A stretch of 64,000 nucleotides of DNA from Gluconobacter vitians (GCF_015244565.1 NZ_JABCQG010000003.1:168475-232474), one strand, 5' to 3'; counted from the stretch's first letter, positions 44,618-55,079 are shown. The notes: generated by a model from the sequence alone, not told the origin. Translations and numbers: made by a program.

Positions 44618-45952
44618 TCAGGCCCCCATATGTGCCTGCAGGACCATGTAAAAGACGAAGGCGGCATCTAGACCAAGAACAATTGGCGTCAGGCGCTGGA
44701 ACTGACGCGTTGCGATGGCGAGCGCCGTGTAGATCAGCAGGCCACAGGAAAGGCTCAGCATGAAATTGCCGGTCACGCCGGCAATGAGCAGCATTGTCAG
44801 AGGCGGGATGGCTTCGGCGGGCGTTTCCGCAACGCGGCTGAGGCTGTCGAGCATGTTCAGTCCCACGAGAATGAGCACGGGGGCTGTGGCTATAGCCGGA
44901 ATGGCGGTGATGAGCGGCCAGAACACCGAGGACAGGGCGAACAGGACGGCGACGACCAGTGCGCTCAGACCTGTACGGCCGCCGGCTTCGACGCCTGCGA
45001 GACTTTCGACATAGGCGGAGACGGTGCAGGTCCCGAGTGACGCGCCGATGATGCTGGCTGCCCCATCGGAACCGAAAGCGCGATGGTCGAGCGCGGGTTT
45101 CTCGACCGTGCCGTCCAGACCGGCGCGGTGGGCGACGCTCATCATGGTCGCGGTGGCGTCAAAGAAGTCGCTCAGGAGGAAATACAACGTAATCGGGACA
45201 AGCAGCCCGAGATGGGAAAAATATTCGTGGAAATCGAATGGCAGAAACAGGTTCGTCGGATAGTGAGGCCAGTCTAGCAGATGCGCGGGCAGATGCGTGA
45301 CGGGGCCTGATGGCGTCTGAATGAACAGGCCGGCCAGGGTCACGGCTAGGATGGCGATCAGAAGACCAGCCGGGACGCGCAGCACGACCAAGATGGCACT
45401 CAGGACGACGCCCGCCATGCTGAGCAGAACGGACGGGTTGTTCAGGGCGCCGAAGGTCAGGCCTTCAGAGGAGGGGACGGCGATACCGCCTGTTGTCAGT
45501 CCGATCCGGGCGATGAAGGCGCCGAGGGCGATCTGAATGCCGAGGACGATCGAAGGCGGGAAGCCGCGGATGATGCGCTGACGGATCTGGCTGAGGGAAA
45601 GGGCAGTGAAGCACAGACCGCTGAACAGAACGACCGTGAAGGCTGTGCGTGGGCTGACATGCGCCTGCTGGACGACGACCTGCGCGAACAGGACATTGCT
45701 GCTCATGGCTGGAGCCAGGGCAATGGGCAGTCTGGCCCAGAGCGCCATGAGCAATGTGCCGGCAACGGCGCCTGCAATCGTGGTCATGACCATGTCATGG
45801 CGATCCAGACCCGCAGCCGAGAGGATGGCGGGATTGACGGCCACGATATAGGCCATAGCCCCGAAGACTGTTAGTCCGGCAATGATCTCACGCGGGATCG
45901 TTGAACCGCGGGCCGTGACATGAAACCAGCGGTCGAGTCTGGATAGCAGCAA
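44618..45952 (-). CDS. NCS2/AzgA-type purine permease
   Basis: 444 residues. The first usable start is TTG 45952, because the family-like segment REIIAGLTVFGAMAYIVAVNP begins about 20 residues in; an ATG start is not available before it. There are twelve to fourteen membrane helices with LPIALAPAMSSNVLFAQVVV and FFDATATMMSVA and GTCTVSAYVESLAGVEAGGRTGLSA. These are signatures of the guanine/hypoxanthine-adenine branch (AzgA-like). It imports purines with protons in the inner membrane. Confidence 0.9.
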   Translation of the reverse strand: MLLSRLDRWFHVTARGSTIPREIIAGLTVFGAMAYIVAVNPAILSAAGLDRHDMVMTTIAGAVAGTLLMALWARLPIALAPAMSSNVLFAQVVVQQAHVSPRTAFTVVLFSGLCFTALSLSQIRQRIIRGFPPSIVLGIQIALGAFIARIGLTTGGIAVPSSEGLTFGALNNPSVLLSMAGVVLSAILVVLRVPAGLLIAILAVTLAGLFIQTPSGPVTHLPAHLLDWPHYPTNLFLPFDFHEYFSHLGLLVPITLYFLLSDFFDATATMMSVAHRAGLDGTVEKPALDHRAFGSDGAASIIGASLGTCTVSAYVESLAGVEAGGRTGLSALVVAVLFALSSVFWPLITAIPAIATAPVLILVGLNMLDSLSRVAETPAEAIPPLTMLLIAGVTGNFMLSLSCGLLIYTALAIATRQFQRLTPIVLGLDAAFVFYMVLQAHMGA

Positions 45953-46034
45953 GCGGGCACTCCGGGGGCAGGGGGTATCTGGGCCCAGCTATAGTCAAAA
46001 AACTTTTCCCTGCCACGGTCCGGACCGTATCTTT

Positions 46035-48191
46035 TCATTTCGGGTTCGATTTTTTCTCCCAGGCCTTTCGGACTTCCGCCAGGCTCATGCGGCGCTGGGT
46101 GGCTTTCGCGGACTTCCCACCAGCATGGTTTTTGCTCCGGGCCTGTGCAGGGTGCGGAACACTGCTGGGGCCTGTGCCTGTGGTTTTGCCGGGAGCAATT
46201 CCGGCGGCCGGGTGTTCGTTGGCTTCCAGAATGGCTCTTTCGCAGGCTGATCCCTTGCCGACACCGAGCTGAATGGTCGGGATAAGGGCGGCGGGCGGAA
46301 AGACGATCCCGAGGCCCACAGATGCAGCAACGCGACCGATCAGTTCTGCGCCAGGCAGGATTGTCGGGCTTTTCATGGAACCGAAGATGTGGACTGCACC
46401 GGGCAGGGACAGGATCTGCGGGCCGATCGAGCGTGTCGTGACCGCGTAATCCAGTGTGTCCTTGTGAAAATTGACGGTTCCGGTGCCCATCGTGCGCGTG
46501 GTGCCGGTCTGCAGGAGCATCGAGTTGGTATGCACGATGCCGTCCTTCAGCGGCAGGTCCGCCACGAGACATTGCAGCTTCGAACGATCGGGGATGCCCA
46601 GTGCGGAGAGGACGGCCGAGCCGAGTTTGAGACCCAGAAGATCGGGAAGAAGGGCTGTGACATCGCCGCCGCGATCCAGAACCAAGGTCGTACCGCCATT
46701 GCCGTTTTCGACCAGGGTTGCGACCGAATTGCCGGTCGAGGTGAGGGTCACGTGTCCGCCGATAGTCCCTTCACCCTGGAACATGTCCTTTGACGTCATG
46801 ATGCGTGAGAGCGGCAGACGCGAGACATCCAGACGGAAATGCGTGTGGAACTGCTCGTTTTTCGTGGGCTCAAGTGTCGCGGCGGCAGAGATGTTGCCCG
46901 TGCCCGTTGCGAAGGTCAGGTGCTTGAGATCAATTGCACCATTCTGGACGTCCAGTTCAGTGTCGATGTTGTCTAGCGGCCAGTTTTTATTGCGGATGTG
47001 ATCACCGTGATAGGTCAGATGCACATTTGCGGCATTGAGCTTGGGAACATTGATTTTCTTGTCAGGGAGTACGCGCGCACTGGCGGGCTCGGCTTTCTTC
47101 GTCTGGCCGGGCTGTGCGCCAATGAAGCCGCCCAGATCCGCAAGATCCACCGAATGCGAGTGAAGGGCAGCTTCTATGAAGATTGGCTTCTGGTGCGGAT
47201 CAACATTGATGTCCCCGCCGATATCCGAAGATCCCATATGACCTTCGAACTTCTGAAAGCGGATCGCACGGTCCGAATAGGCCAGATTGCCCGTAACGCT
47301 GTAGGGCGGCGTCTGGGGAATGGGAACGCCCGTGAGCGGATACAGGAGCGACATGTCCGGCCCTGCGAAATGCAGTGCAAGATTGGTGCCCTGGAAATGA
47401 ATCGGATCATCGACCGTGCCGCGGAGCGTGACATAGGTCGGGCCGTTGGCGAGGCGTCCATCGATGGGATAGGGATGGGTGGCGTCCGTCAGGCTCATAA
47501 GGGCACCGCCGACAATATGGCCGGTGATGGGTGCCTGAGCGTATCGGCCCTTGAGATCGATCACGAGATGCCCGTCGTCACCGTTTTTTGGCTCTTCGGT
47601 GTGAATCAGGACATGCATGTCTGTCTTCAGCTTTGCCAGCGCCAGACGAATGTCACCATCGTTGATCTCGATTTTGCCCAGCTTTGGCAGGGTCATCGTG
47701 GAGGACGAGGACGTCTGTGACGATGTGTCTGATGATGACGGGAATGTGTAGTTGTTCGTCCCGTTGAGCAGCGAGACGATATCACCCTTGGGGGCATCGG
47801 CGCGGATCAGCGGCAGGGACAGGCCTCCACCCGTCAGATAGCGCCAGACATCGGCTGTGACCGTGATGGCATGGGCAGACGCAAAATCGTCCTTCTCTTT
47901 TTCAAAGCCTTCGGGCTGACCAATTTTCAGGTCGTCCACGGTCACCGTTGTCTTGAAGCCCAGGCGGACATGCAGATGGGCAATGCTGACCGGGCGGTGC
48001 AGGGCTGCGGTCGCCTTGCGATCGATATAGGGGACGAACCAGTCCCATTGCCACACCAGGATCAGGATGATGATGGCAGCAGCCAGTGCGGCCAGCACGC
48101 CCCCGACCGTTTTCAGGACCAGATGTCGTCTGCCCGGTCTGGGAGAACGTGTGTCTGATGGGGAGGGCTGCCGGGGTGGGGTGCTGCTCAA
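46035..48191 (-). CDS. AsmA-family envelope protein
   Basis: 718 residues from TTG 48191, which has GGAGAA eight bases upstream and no nearby ATG. One N-terminal membrane helix (about residues 28-47) is followed by a long, beta-rich periplasmic region typical of AsmA: ALHRPVSIAHLHVRLGF, TVDDLKIGQPEGFEKEKDDFASA, and the AsmA C-terminal part with GHVTLTSTGNSVATLVENGNGGTTLVL and TNSMLLQTGTTRTMGTGTVNF. The C-terminal tail is basic. Relatives bridge the periplasm and move phospholipids to the outer membrane. Confidence 0.88.
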   Translation of the reverse strand: MSSTPPRQPSPSDTRSPRPGRRHLVLKTVGGVLAALAAAIIILILVWQWDWFVPYIDRKATAALHRPVSIAHLHVRLGFKTTVTVDDLKIGQPEGFEKEKDDFASAHAITVTADVWRYLTGGGLSLPLIRADAPKGDIVSLLNGTNNYTFPSSSDTSSQTSSSSTMTLPKLGKIEINDGDIRLALAKLKTDMHVLIHTEEPKNGDDGHLVIDLKGRYAQAPITGHIVGGALMSLTDATHPYPIDGRLANGPTYVTLRGTVDDPIHFQGTNLALHFAGPDMSLLYPLTGVPIPQTPPYSVTGNLAYSDRAIRFQKFEGHMGSSDIGGDINVDPHQKPIFIEAALHSHSVDLADLGGFIGAQPGQTKKAEPASARVLPDKKINVPKLNAANVHLTYHGDHIRNKNWPLDNIDTELDVQNGAIDLKHLTFATGTGNISAAATLEPTKNEQFHTHFRLDVSRLPLSRIMTSKDMFQGEGTIGGHVTLTSTGNSVATLVENGNGGTTLVLDRGGDVTALLPDLLGLKLGSAVLSALGIPDRSKLQCLVADLPLKDGIVHTNSMLLQTGTTRTMGTGTVNFHKDTLDYAVTTRSIGPQILSLPGAVHIFGSMKSPTILPGAELIGRVAASVGLGIVFPPAALIPTIQLGVGKGSACERAILEANEHPAAGIAPGKTTGTGPSSVPHPAQARSKNHAGGKSAKATQRRMSLAEVRKAWEKKSNPK

Positions 48192-48305
48192 CGGGGTGTT
48201 CTCCGAAATCCGGGGGCGTGACAGACGGGATCTGGTTGTTGCAAGTCACTCTAATTACGGACAGAACCGGCAACGGTTTCACAACGCACGGGAAGATCGG
48301 CAGGA

Positions 48306-48869
48306 ATGGAAACAGCAGGACGTGCGGATGAGCGGAAGAATTCCGGTCTGGAAGAGCTGCGGCGTGTCAGCCGGAAAGCTCATGACGCTGTTGATGAGGC
48401 TTTTTCGCGTTTTGAACTTACGGACCGGAAATCCTACGGCGCCTTTCTGACGGCGCATGCCCGCGCGCTGGTCGTGGCGGAGGCCTATCTGGGCCGGTAT
48501 TCCGCATCGGTGCCACCGTGGCGCCCGCGGGCAGAGCTGCTGAAAAAGGACCTGTGCGACATGGGACTTCCGATGCCTGCCAGTCAGCGGCACATGCTGT
48601 CCGACTGCTCGGGCACGGCGTTTGGAGTTCTGTATGTTCTCGAAGGCTCGCGCCTTGGCGGGCGGATCCTGTCAGGGCGTGTGGGCGAAGGATTGCCGAG
48701 GGCCTATCTGTCGGCCGTGCATCAGAAGGGCGAATGGTCCGCGTTTCTGGAGCGGCTTGCGCAGTTTCTGGATGAAAGCCCTGTAGCGCGAAGACAGGCC
48801 GTGACCGATGGCGCTGTCGCGGCGTTTGCCCTGTTCCGTGACAGCGCGCGGTTTCAGTTCAGCGACTGA
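48306..48869 (+). CDS. Biliverdin-producing heme oxygenase
   Basis: 187 residues from ATG 48306. The proximal-ligand region LRRVSRKAHDAVDEAF has the histidine in the expected place. FGVLYVLEGSRLGGRIL is the distal-helix signature of bacterial heme oxygenases of the BphO/HemO kind. It cleaves heme to biliverdin, iron and carbon monoxide. No bacteriophytochrome or heme-uptake gene is adjacent. Its last 16 bases overlap the convergent glycosyltransferase gene. Confidence 0.87.
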   Translation: METAGRADERKNSGLEELRRVSRKAHDAVDEAFSRFELTDRKSYGAFLTAHARALVVAEAYLGRYSASVPPWRPRAELLKKDLCDMGLPMPASQRHMLSDCSGTAFGVLYVLEGSRLGGRILSGRVGEGLPRAYLSAVHQKGEWSAFLERLAQFLDESPVARRQAVTDGAVAAFALFRDSARFQFSD

Positions 48870-50260
48870 GGCGCCGGCAGGATACTGCGCGGCACGAGGC
48901 CCGGAAAGGTCTGCACAAGGCGCTGGGCTTCCGCCGGTGGCAGCATGGCGATCGCGCAGCCCAGAGCACTGGCATCCGGGGCCGGAAGCCGGTCGAGCCC
49001 GCGCAGCAGTCCCGCCAGAGTATGGCCCTCTGCCGTCAGAACCATAAAGGGCGTCATCCGGCTGTAGAGCGCCATGGTCGATTCGATATCAGTCAGGGCG
49101 TGATCGGGGAGCGTGATGTGGATGTCTTCGCCACTGACGGGCGAAAGAATCCTGTTTTCCGCAATCATGACCGTCAGTGGGACCGATGGCAGAAGTGTGG
49201 GCGAGCCGGGTACGGAAAGATGGCGTCCGGGCAGGGGGTTTTCCGTGAAAAGACAGGCATGCCAGACATCGGCCTCGGACATTTCAAGCGCCATGATAAG
49301 CGGATTGTAGCGGCCAAAATTCGTGTCTACGGGGCCGACAGATGCAAATGAACCGGTCTGCATGTCCAGCATCAGCCGCTTGTCCTGACCCAGCATGCAG
49401 AAACGGAACTGTGGGGGCGTCCGGTCAGATGATGGAACGGAAAGCTGGGCCGGGGTCAGGCCAAGGTCTTGCAGGACGGTTTTGTCAGCATGGGTCATGG
49501 CGGATTTGAGACGCCAGTAAAGATCCGTCAGCGAGGCCTGAACGATGGACGAGGCAATGCGGCGGCTTTCGGGAAGCCAGCGACTGGCCCGGGTATATTC
49601 TGCATCGTTGCGGTCGAAGTTCTGCCAGGCCTTTTCCGGTGTGGCGCTCGAATTGCGTCTGAGAAAGCTCTCATGGTCGCCAGCGGCAAAATGGAGAATG
49701 CGACTTTTGTCCCATGTAGGATTTCGCTCGAGCGCAGAAAACGGATCCGGCAGTGCGCTGCCAGTCTGGCGAGGCTGGACAAAATGCCGGACGACACGGT
49801 GATCGGGCAGGCCCAGCAGACCGTGCCGGGTAAAGGTTTCAACCGGGGAAAATGGTGAGGGCACCTGATGTCCCGAGGAGCCGAACAGACACCAGTTGAC
49901 CGGGAAGGTTGCTGCTGTGATGGCAGCTGTAAATTCGGTGACGGACCCGGCATTTTCGAAATGCAGATATTCATCTGCCGCCAGGATCATCATCCAGTCG
50001 AATTCGCTCTTGCCCTGTTCCAGAGCCTGTTTGTGAAAGCGGGTCTGCCGGTCCAGTCTTGCCGGCAGTGATGTGTCGGAGGACTGGACGCGGATGTCGT
50101 AAAGCGTGGCCGCGTTGGAGAGAACCGCACCTGTTCCGTCTGTAGAATGGTCGTCACAGACGATCAGCGTTGAAAAGCCGATGGTCGCATGATGCGCGAG
50201 CCACCATCCGATCGTGTCGACTTCGTTGTGAACGAACAGGATGGCGGCGCTTTTCGACAT
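48854..50260 (-). CDS. Glycosyltransferase family 2-type (DUF/Glyco_tranf_2_4) protein
   Basis: 468 residues from ATG 50260. The N-terminus reads AILFVHNEVDTIGWWLAHHATIGFSTLIVCDDHSTDGT, followed by EFDWMMILAADEYLHF, which contains the acidic metal-binding site (AADEY). Then VNWCLFGSSGH; this pattern is of the Glyco_tranf_2_4/GT92-like branch. The C-terminal 200 residues are not recognisable. It starts ten bases after lepA in the same direction. Confidence 0.8.
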   Translation of the reverse strand: MSKSAAILFVHNEVDTIGWWLAHHATIGFSTLIVCDDHSTDGTGAVLSNAATLYDIRVQSSDTSLPARLDRQTRFHKQALEQGKSEFDWMMILAADEYLHFENAGSVTEFTAAITAATFPVNWCLFGSSGHQVPSPFSPVETFTRHGLLGLPDHRVVRHFVQPRQTGSALPDPFSALERNPTWDKSRILHFAAGDHESFLRRNSSATPEKAWQNFDRNDAEYTRASRWLPESRRIASSIVQASLTDLYWRLKSAMTHADKTVLQDLGLTPAQLSVPSSDRTPPQFRFCMLGQDKRLMLDMQTGSFASVGPVDTNFGRYNPLIMALEMSEADVWHACLFTENPLPGRHLSVPGSPTLLPSVPLTVMIAENRILSPVSGEDIHITLPDHALTDIESTMALYSRMTPFMVLTAEGHTLAGLLRGLDRLPAPDASALGCAIAMLPPAEAQRLVQTFPGLVPRSILPAPQSLN

Positions 50261-50270
50261 AAGGCAGGGT

Positions 50271-52073
50271 TCAGTCCATCTTCAGGGCAGCGAGGAAGGC
50301 GCTCTGGGGGATTTCGACCTTGCCGAACTGCCGCATGCGCTTCTTGCCTTCCTTCTGCTTGTCCAGAAGCTTGCGCTTGCGGGAAATATCACCGCCGTAA
50401 CACTTGGCCGTCACGTCCTTGGACAGCGCACCGATCGTTTCACGGGCGATGACCTTGGAGCCAATGGCCGCCTGAATGGCGATCTTGAACAGCTGCTTGG
50501 GGATCAGATCCTTGAGCTTCGCGCAGATCGAGCGCCCACGCTGCTCGGCGACGGTGCGGTGCGAGATGAAGGACAGCGCATCGACCGGCTCGTGATTCAC
50601 GAGAATGGAGATACGGACGAGATCGCTCTCTTCGTAGCCGTCCATCTGGTAGTCGAACGAGGCATAGCCGCGGCTGATGGATTTCAGGCGGTCGTAGAAA
50701 TCGAACACCACTTCATTCAGCGGCAGGCGATAGACGGCCATCGCACGGTTGCCGACATACGTCAGATCCACCTGCACGCCACGGCGCTCGGAGCACAGCG
50801 TCAGGACCGGACCGAGATATTCGTCCTGCACCATGATGGTGGCCTTGATCCACGGCTCTTCGATCATCTCGATCTTGCTGAGCTCGGGCATGTCGGCCGG
50901 GTTGTGCAGTTCCTCGACCGTGCCGTCCGTCATGTGCATCTTGTAGACCACGGACGGTGCGGTCGCGATCAGGTCCAGATTGAACTCGCGTGACAGACGC
51001 TCCTGGATGATTTCCAGATGCAGCAGGCCAAGGAAGCCGCAGCGGAAACCGAAGCCCAGGGCGGCCGAGGTCTCGGCCTCGAAGTGGAACGAGGCGTCGT
51101 TCAGGCGCAGCTTGCCGAGGCTGTCACGCAGCTTTTCGAAATCGTCTGCATCGATCGGGAAGAGGCCACACCACACCACGGGAATGGATGGTTTGAAGCC
51201 CGGCAGGGCCTTCTCGGCGGGACGCTTGTCGAGCGTGACGGTGTCACCGACATTGCAGTCCGCGACAGTCTTGATGGCGGCGTTGATGTAGCCCATCTCG
51301 CCCGGACCGAGACTCTCGACCGACTGCATCTTGGGCAGGAATACGCCAACCTGATCGACATGGTAGGTCGCGCCGGTCTGCATCATGCGGATGCGGTCAC
51401 CGCGCTTGAGGCGGCCATCCTTGATGCGGACGAGAATGATGACGCCGAGATAGGCATCGTACCAACTGTCCACCAGCAGGGCCTGAAGCGGGGCTTCGGC
51501 GTCGCCCGTGGGGGCAGGGAGGCGCTGGACGAGGGCTTCGAGCACGCCTTCTATGTTCAGGCCGGTCTTCGCGCTGATTTCGACGGCGTCATCGGCCGGG
51601 ATGCCGACCACGTCCTCGATCTGGGCACGGACGCGCTCGGGTTCGGCTGCTGGCAGATCGACCTTGTTCAGGACCGGGACGATCTCGTGATTGGCATCGA
51701 GCGCCTGATAAACGTTCGCCAGCGTCTGGGCTTCCACGCCCTGAGACGCATCCACGACCAGCAGCGAGCCTTCACAGGCGGCGAGCGAGCGGCTGACCTC
51801 ATAGGCGAAGTCGACATGGCCCGGCGTGTCCATCAGGTTCAGCGTGTAAACTTTGCCGTCCTTGGCCGGATAGGTCAGGCGCACGGTCTGCGCCTTGATG
51901 GTGATCCCGCGCTCCTGCTCGAGCTCCATCGAATCGAGGACCTGGTTTTTCATCTCACGCGCAGTCAGCGCGCCACAGGCCTGGATCAGGCGATCGGCCA
52001 GCGTCGATTTGCCGTGATCGATATGAGCGATGATCGAGAAATTGCGGATAAGGGAGAGCGGGGTATCGGTCAT
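50271..52073 (-). CDS. lepA: Elongation factor 4 (LepA)
   Basis: 600 residues from ATG 52073. GTPase motifs: [13 protein letters not shown] (G1), DTPGHVDF (G3), NKVDLP (G4). The LepA-specific C-terminal domain has [25 protein letters not shown]. It binds ribosomes and is linked to back-translocation or biogenesis. It follows the MotB-like gene after 84 bases. Confidence 0.97.
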   Translation of the reverse strand: MTDTPLSLIRNFSIIAHIDHGKSTLADRLIQACGALTAREMKNQVLDSMELEQERGITIKAQTVRLTYPAKDGKVYTLNLMDTPGHVDFAYEVSRSLAACEGSLLVVDASQGVEAQTLANVYQALDANHEIVPVLNKVDLPAAEPERVRAQIEDVVGIPADDAVEISAKTGLNIEGVLEALVQRLPAPTGDAEAPLQALLVDSWYDAYLGVIILVRIKDGRLKRGDRIRMMQTGATYHVDQVGVFLPKMQSVESLGPGEMGYINAAIKTVADCNVGDTVTLDKRPAEKALPGFKPSIPVVWCGLFPIDADDFEKLRDSLGKLRLNDASFHFEAETSAALGFGFRCGFLGLLHLEIIQERLSREFNLDLIATAPSVVYKMHMTDGTVEELHNPADMPELSKIEMIEEPWIKATIMVQDEYLGPVLTLCSERRGVQVDLTYVGNRAMAVYRLPLNEVVFDFYDRLKSISRGYASFDYQMDGYEESDLVRISILVNHEPVDALSFISHRTVAEQRGRSICAKLKDLIPKQLFKIAIQAAIGSKVIARETIGALSKDVTAKCYGGDISRKRKLLDKQKEGKKRMRQFGKVEIPQSAFLAALKMD

Positions 52074-52157
52074 GGCTGCTACATAAGGGATTATCGCAGA
52101 AATGTCAGTAGATCTGCGCAAAAGCCTGCCTTTGTGAAAAGGCAGGCGGAAGAAGAA

Positions 52158-53159
52158 TCAGCGATCCGTCAGACGGAACTCGATCCTGCGGTTTCTGGCA
52201 TAGGCCGCCGATGTGCTGGCGGCATCCAGAGGCTGGTAGTCGGCAAAGCCTGTCGCGGCCAGATGGTGCGGATCCACACCTTCGGCAATGAGCAGCTTGA
52301 CCACGGTGATGGCACGTTCGGATGACAGTTCCCAGTTGCTGGGAAAAGCGCTGTGGATCGGCTGGCGGTCGGCATGACCATCCACGCGCAGGATCCACGG
52401 AAGATCAGTCGGAATGGTCGAGGCGACCTGCTTGAACGTGTGGGCAAGAGTCGTGATTTCCTTGCGACCCTCCGGCGTCAGGTCAGCACTTCCCTGAGGG
52501 AACAGGATTTCCGACTGGAAGACGAAGCGGTCCCCCACGACATTGACGCCTTTCTGGTTTTTCAGCAGGTCCCGCAGGCGTCCAAAGAACTCCGAACGAT
52601 AGCGTTTGAGCTGATTGACCTTGTCCGCCAGCGCCAGATTGAGCTTGCTGCCAAGATCCGCAATCTGGGCGTCCTTGCCCTGTTCGGCTTTCTTTTCGAG
52701 GTCGAGGGCGTTGCTGATCGCCTGAAGCTGGCGCGTCAGTTCCTCGATCTGGGCCTGAAGATCCGAAATCTTGCTGTTCTGCTGTTTGCTCGTGTCATCA
52801 GCCGAGGCGAGTGCCTGATCTTTTGACTGAAGCTGCCCCGTCAGAGCGGCGATCTGGGTCGAAAGGGTCTGGAGCTGGGCTTGGTTATGCTGCTTTTCGT
52901 CCGCCAGCGTAGCGACGGTAGAGGAGAGGCTTTTATTCTTGTCCTCCGTCATCGACAGCATGTGTGACAGTTCGGCCAGCTGTTTTTGCAGGGCATCCAG
53001 CGTGTGCTCGCGCCGCGACAGCGACACCGAGAGGAACTGCTGTCCCACGACGAACACCAGCAGGACGAAGGTGACGACCATCAGCAGGGTGGACAGGGCG
53101 TCCACATAGCCGGGCCAGGCATCGAGGGCGTTGTGGGATCCGCGTCTGCGCCGGGCCAT
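52158..53159 (-). CDS. OmpA/MotB-like peptidoglycan-binding membrane protein
   Basis: 333 residues from ATG 53159. One N-terminal membrane helix (about 18-40) has the aspartate in PGYVDALSTLL, the MotB-type proton-channel position. A coiled coil covers about 48-185, and the OmpA-like domain follows (SADLTPEGRKEITTLAHTF, RVDGHADRQPIH, NRRIEFRL). It is three bases from the MotA/TolQ-like gene upstream, and the two probably form a stator-like pair. Flagellar genes are absent nearby. Confidence 0.87.
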   Translation of the reverse strand: MARRRRGSHNALDAWPGYVDALSTLLMVVTFVLLVFVVGQQFLSVSLSRREHTLDALQKQLAELSHMLSMTEDKNKSLSSTVATLADEKQHNQAQLQTLSTQIAALTGQLQSKDQALASADDTSKQQNSKISDLQAQIEELTRQLQAISNALDLEKKAEQGKDAQIADLGSKLNLALADKVNQLKRYRSEFFGRLRDLLKNQKGVNVVGDRFVFQSEILFPQGSADLTPEGRKEITTLAHTFKQVASTIPTDLPWILRVDGHADRQPIHSAFPSNWELSSERAITVVKLLIAEGVDPHHLAATGFADYQPLDAASTSAAYARNRRIEFRLTDR

Positions 53160-53162
53160 GGA

Positions 53163-54299
53163 TCAGCCCTGCCTGCCGGGAGGGGGCGTCGTATTGCCGG
53201 AGGCCGCTGCAATCGTGCGGGCCAGAACGCGGAGGTCGTTGCGAAGCTCGCCGATCGTCTGGGCGCGGCCTTCGTGCAGTTCTTGGATCAGGCGGCTGAG
53301 ATGGGTTTCAATCCGCAGAAGGGCCGTGCCCTGCGAGCCCGGACCTTCATCGCCCATGTGCCGCAGAAGGGCGGTCTGGGTTTCGGCCGTGCGGGTCATA
53401 AGCTGCTGGTTGGCGGCGAGCAGATCCGTCATGCCGCGCAGGCGTTCCTGCAGGCTGTCGAGCATGTGCAGTTCGCGGACACGGTTTTCTTCGCTGCGGG
53501 AGACGGCGTTCTGGAGCGTTTCCAGATTTTCGGCGGTCTGTTCGAGCAGGGCCTGGACATAGGCCGGAACGGGTGCACCGTCGCTGTCGATGGACGTGCT
53601 GCCGCTGACACGCGTGACACCAGCCAGCCACTCTTCCAGTTCGTTGAAGAAGCGGGTCTGGGCCTGACCGGCCGTCAGATCCAGAAAGCCGAGAACCAGC
53701 GCGCCGGCCAGACCGAACATCGAGCCCGAGAAGGCCGTGGACATACCGGCGAGCGGTCCGGCCAGTCCGGTCTTGAGCTGGTTGAACATGACGTCCATGT
53801 CCCCGCCGCCTGCGGACATGCCGCCGATGACGGATGCGATGGAACTGACCGTCAGCAGAAGCCCGTAAAACGTGCCCAGCAGACCCAGGAAGATCAGGAG
53901 CTGCGTCATGTAGCGGGAGATTTCCCGGCTTTCATCCAGACGCGAGGACAGGCTGTCGAGCATGGCCTGTGTCGTCTGGGTCGAAAGCGTCAGGCGGTCC
54001 GTGCGGTTGCGGGCCGCCAGCATGCTGGCCATGGGCGCGAGCAGGCGGGGCGCTTTTGGTGCGGCCAGACCGGCGCGGGGCTGACGCAGGAGTTCAACCC
54101 ATTGCACTTCCGGCATCAGGCGCTGGACGACATGAAGATTCCACAGGATGCCCAGCAGGAGCACACCGAGAATAATGGCATCGAGTTTCGGGTTGGCGTT
54201 GAATGCGTGGAGCAGGGTCGTGCCCATTGTCGCGGCCAGAAGGCCGACCGCGACAAGGAAAACGGCCATTCGCAGCAGATAGGTCGTAGGACGTGTCAC
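53163..54299 (-). CDS. MotA/TolQ/ExbB-like membrane protein
   Basis: 378 residues from GTG 54299. Two N-terminal helices (about 10-55), then a cytoplasmic region, a further helix pair with TQLLIFLGLLGTFYGLLLTVSS and GLAGPLAGMSTAFSGSMFGLAGALVLG, which is the TolQ/MotA proton-channel core, and a C-terminal coiled coil (about 280-365). It pairs with the MotB-like protein. The function of this alphaproteobacterial pair is not established; Tol-like envelope tethering is possible. Confidence 0.87.
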   Translation of the reverse strand: MTRPTTYLLRMAVFLVAVGLLAATMGTTLLHAFNANPKLDAIILGVLLLGILWNLHVVQRLMPEVQWVELLRQPRAGLAAPKAPRLLAPMASMLAARNRTDRLTLSTQTTQAMLDSLSSRLDESREISRYMTQLLIFLGLLGTFYGLLLTVSSIASVIGGMSAGGGDMDVMFNQLKTGLAGPLAGMSTAFSGSMFGLAGALVLGFLDLTAGQAQTRFFNELEEWLAGVTRVSGSTSIDSDGAPVPAYVQALLEQTAENLETLQNAVSRSEENRVRELHMLDSLQERLRGMTDLLAANQQLMTRTAETQTALLRHMGDEGPGSQGTALLRIETHLSRLIQELHEGRAQTIGELRNDLRVLARTIAAASGNTTPPPGRQG

Positions 54300-54317
54300 G
54301 GCGTGTCTTTCCTGATT

Positions 54318-55079
54318 TTATGGCATGCCGTTTGCGGAAGGGGGAGGGTCGACAGGATTTGTCTCGATGACAGCATCCAGTCTGTCAGCAGGCGCGCTGT
54401 CTCCCTTGTCGGGACGCCCCAGCGCCTGCGGGTAGAGGCGCGTGGTGGCAACACCTGCGTGAATGAAGATCGAGCGGACAGCCAGTGCCCGTGCCAGCGC
54501 GATACGACGCGGCATGGAGACGTCATCACCCGGCAGCGTTGCATGCGCAATCAGGAGCACACGCTGTTCCGGATGGTGAGCCAGTTCGGTTCCGTAAACC
54601 TGAAGGGCCTTGATGCTGTCGGCGTTCAGGGCCTCGCTTCCCGAGGGAAACAGGACGCGGATTCCGCCATCAGGCAGGGTCTCCGTGTGGCTGGCCGCAT
54701 CGGCAACCGGTGTGACCTCGGCCGGGGGAACGGGCGGATGGATCTGGATGGGCACGAATGGTGGCGGCAGGACGACTGGCGGCGGCGGGGCTGGGGGAAC
54801 GCCGGGCACCGTTGCATGTGTCGGCGCGCTTCTGGCGGGAGCTGCGGCTGCTGGCGTGGCCGTGGATGCAGGAGCCTTCGATGCCGGCTTCTTTGCCGCA
54901 GATTTTCGTGCGGCATGTCCTGCCGGATGCGGCGCCGAGGCTGGTTTTTTCGCAGGAGAAGCTGACCTGTCCTGAGGCAGATCATCCAGATTGCTGGTGA
55001 CCTGTGCCTGTGCGGCGGACAGCGGAAGGCTGGCCAGAAAGGCCGCCAGAGGAAGGGAGAAGAGGATCGGCCTGTACAT
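54318..55079 (-). CDS. Exported proline-rich protein with OmpA-like C-terminus
   Basis: 253 residues from ATG 55079, with a signal peptide (FSLPLAAFLASLPLSAAQA). Residues 35-125 are alanine/lysine/proline rich (AKKPASAPHPAGHAARKSAAKK then PPAPPPPVVLPPPFVP). The C-terminal half, from FPSGSEALNADSIKAL to RRIALARALAVRSIFIHAGV, resembles an OmpA domain with a shortened peptidoglycan site. It is 18 bases upstream of the MotA-like gene and probably part of the same envelope apparatus. Confidence 0.8.
   Translation of the reverse strand: MYRPILFSLPLAAFLASLPLSAAQAQVTSNLDDLPQDRSASPAKKPASAPHPAGHAARKSAAKKPASKAPASTATPAAAAPARSAPTHATVPGVPPAPPPPVVLPPPFVPIQIHPPVPPAEVTPVADAASHTETLPDGGIRVLFPSGSEALNADSIKALQVYGTELAHHPEQRVLLIAHATLPGDDVSMPRRIALARALAVRSIFIHAGVATTRLYPQALGRPDKGDSAPADRLDAVIETNPVDPPPSANGMP

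Noticed and set aside
52158..54299. Zorya-type anti-phage defence (ZorA/ZorB are MotA/MotB-like)
   Set aside because: No ZorC, D or E genes follow; the neighbours are efp, suhB, an OmpA-like gene and lepA, which points to a housekeeping envelope role.
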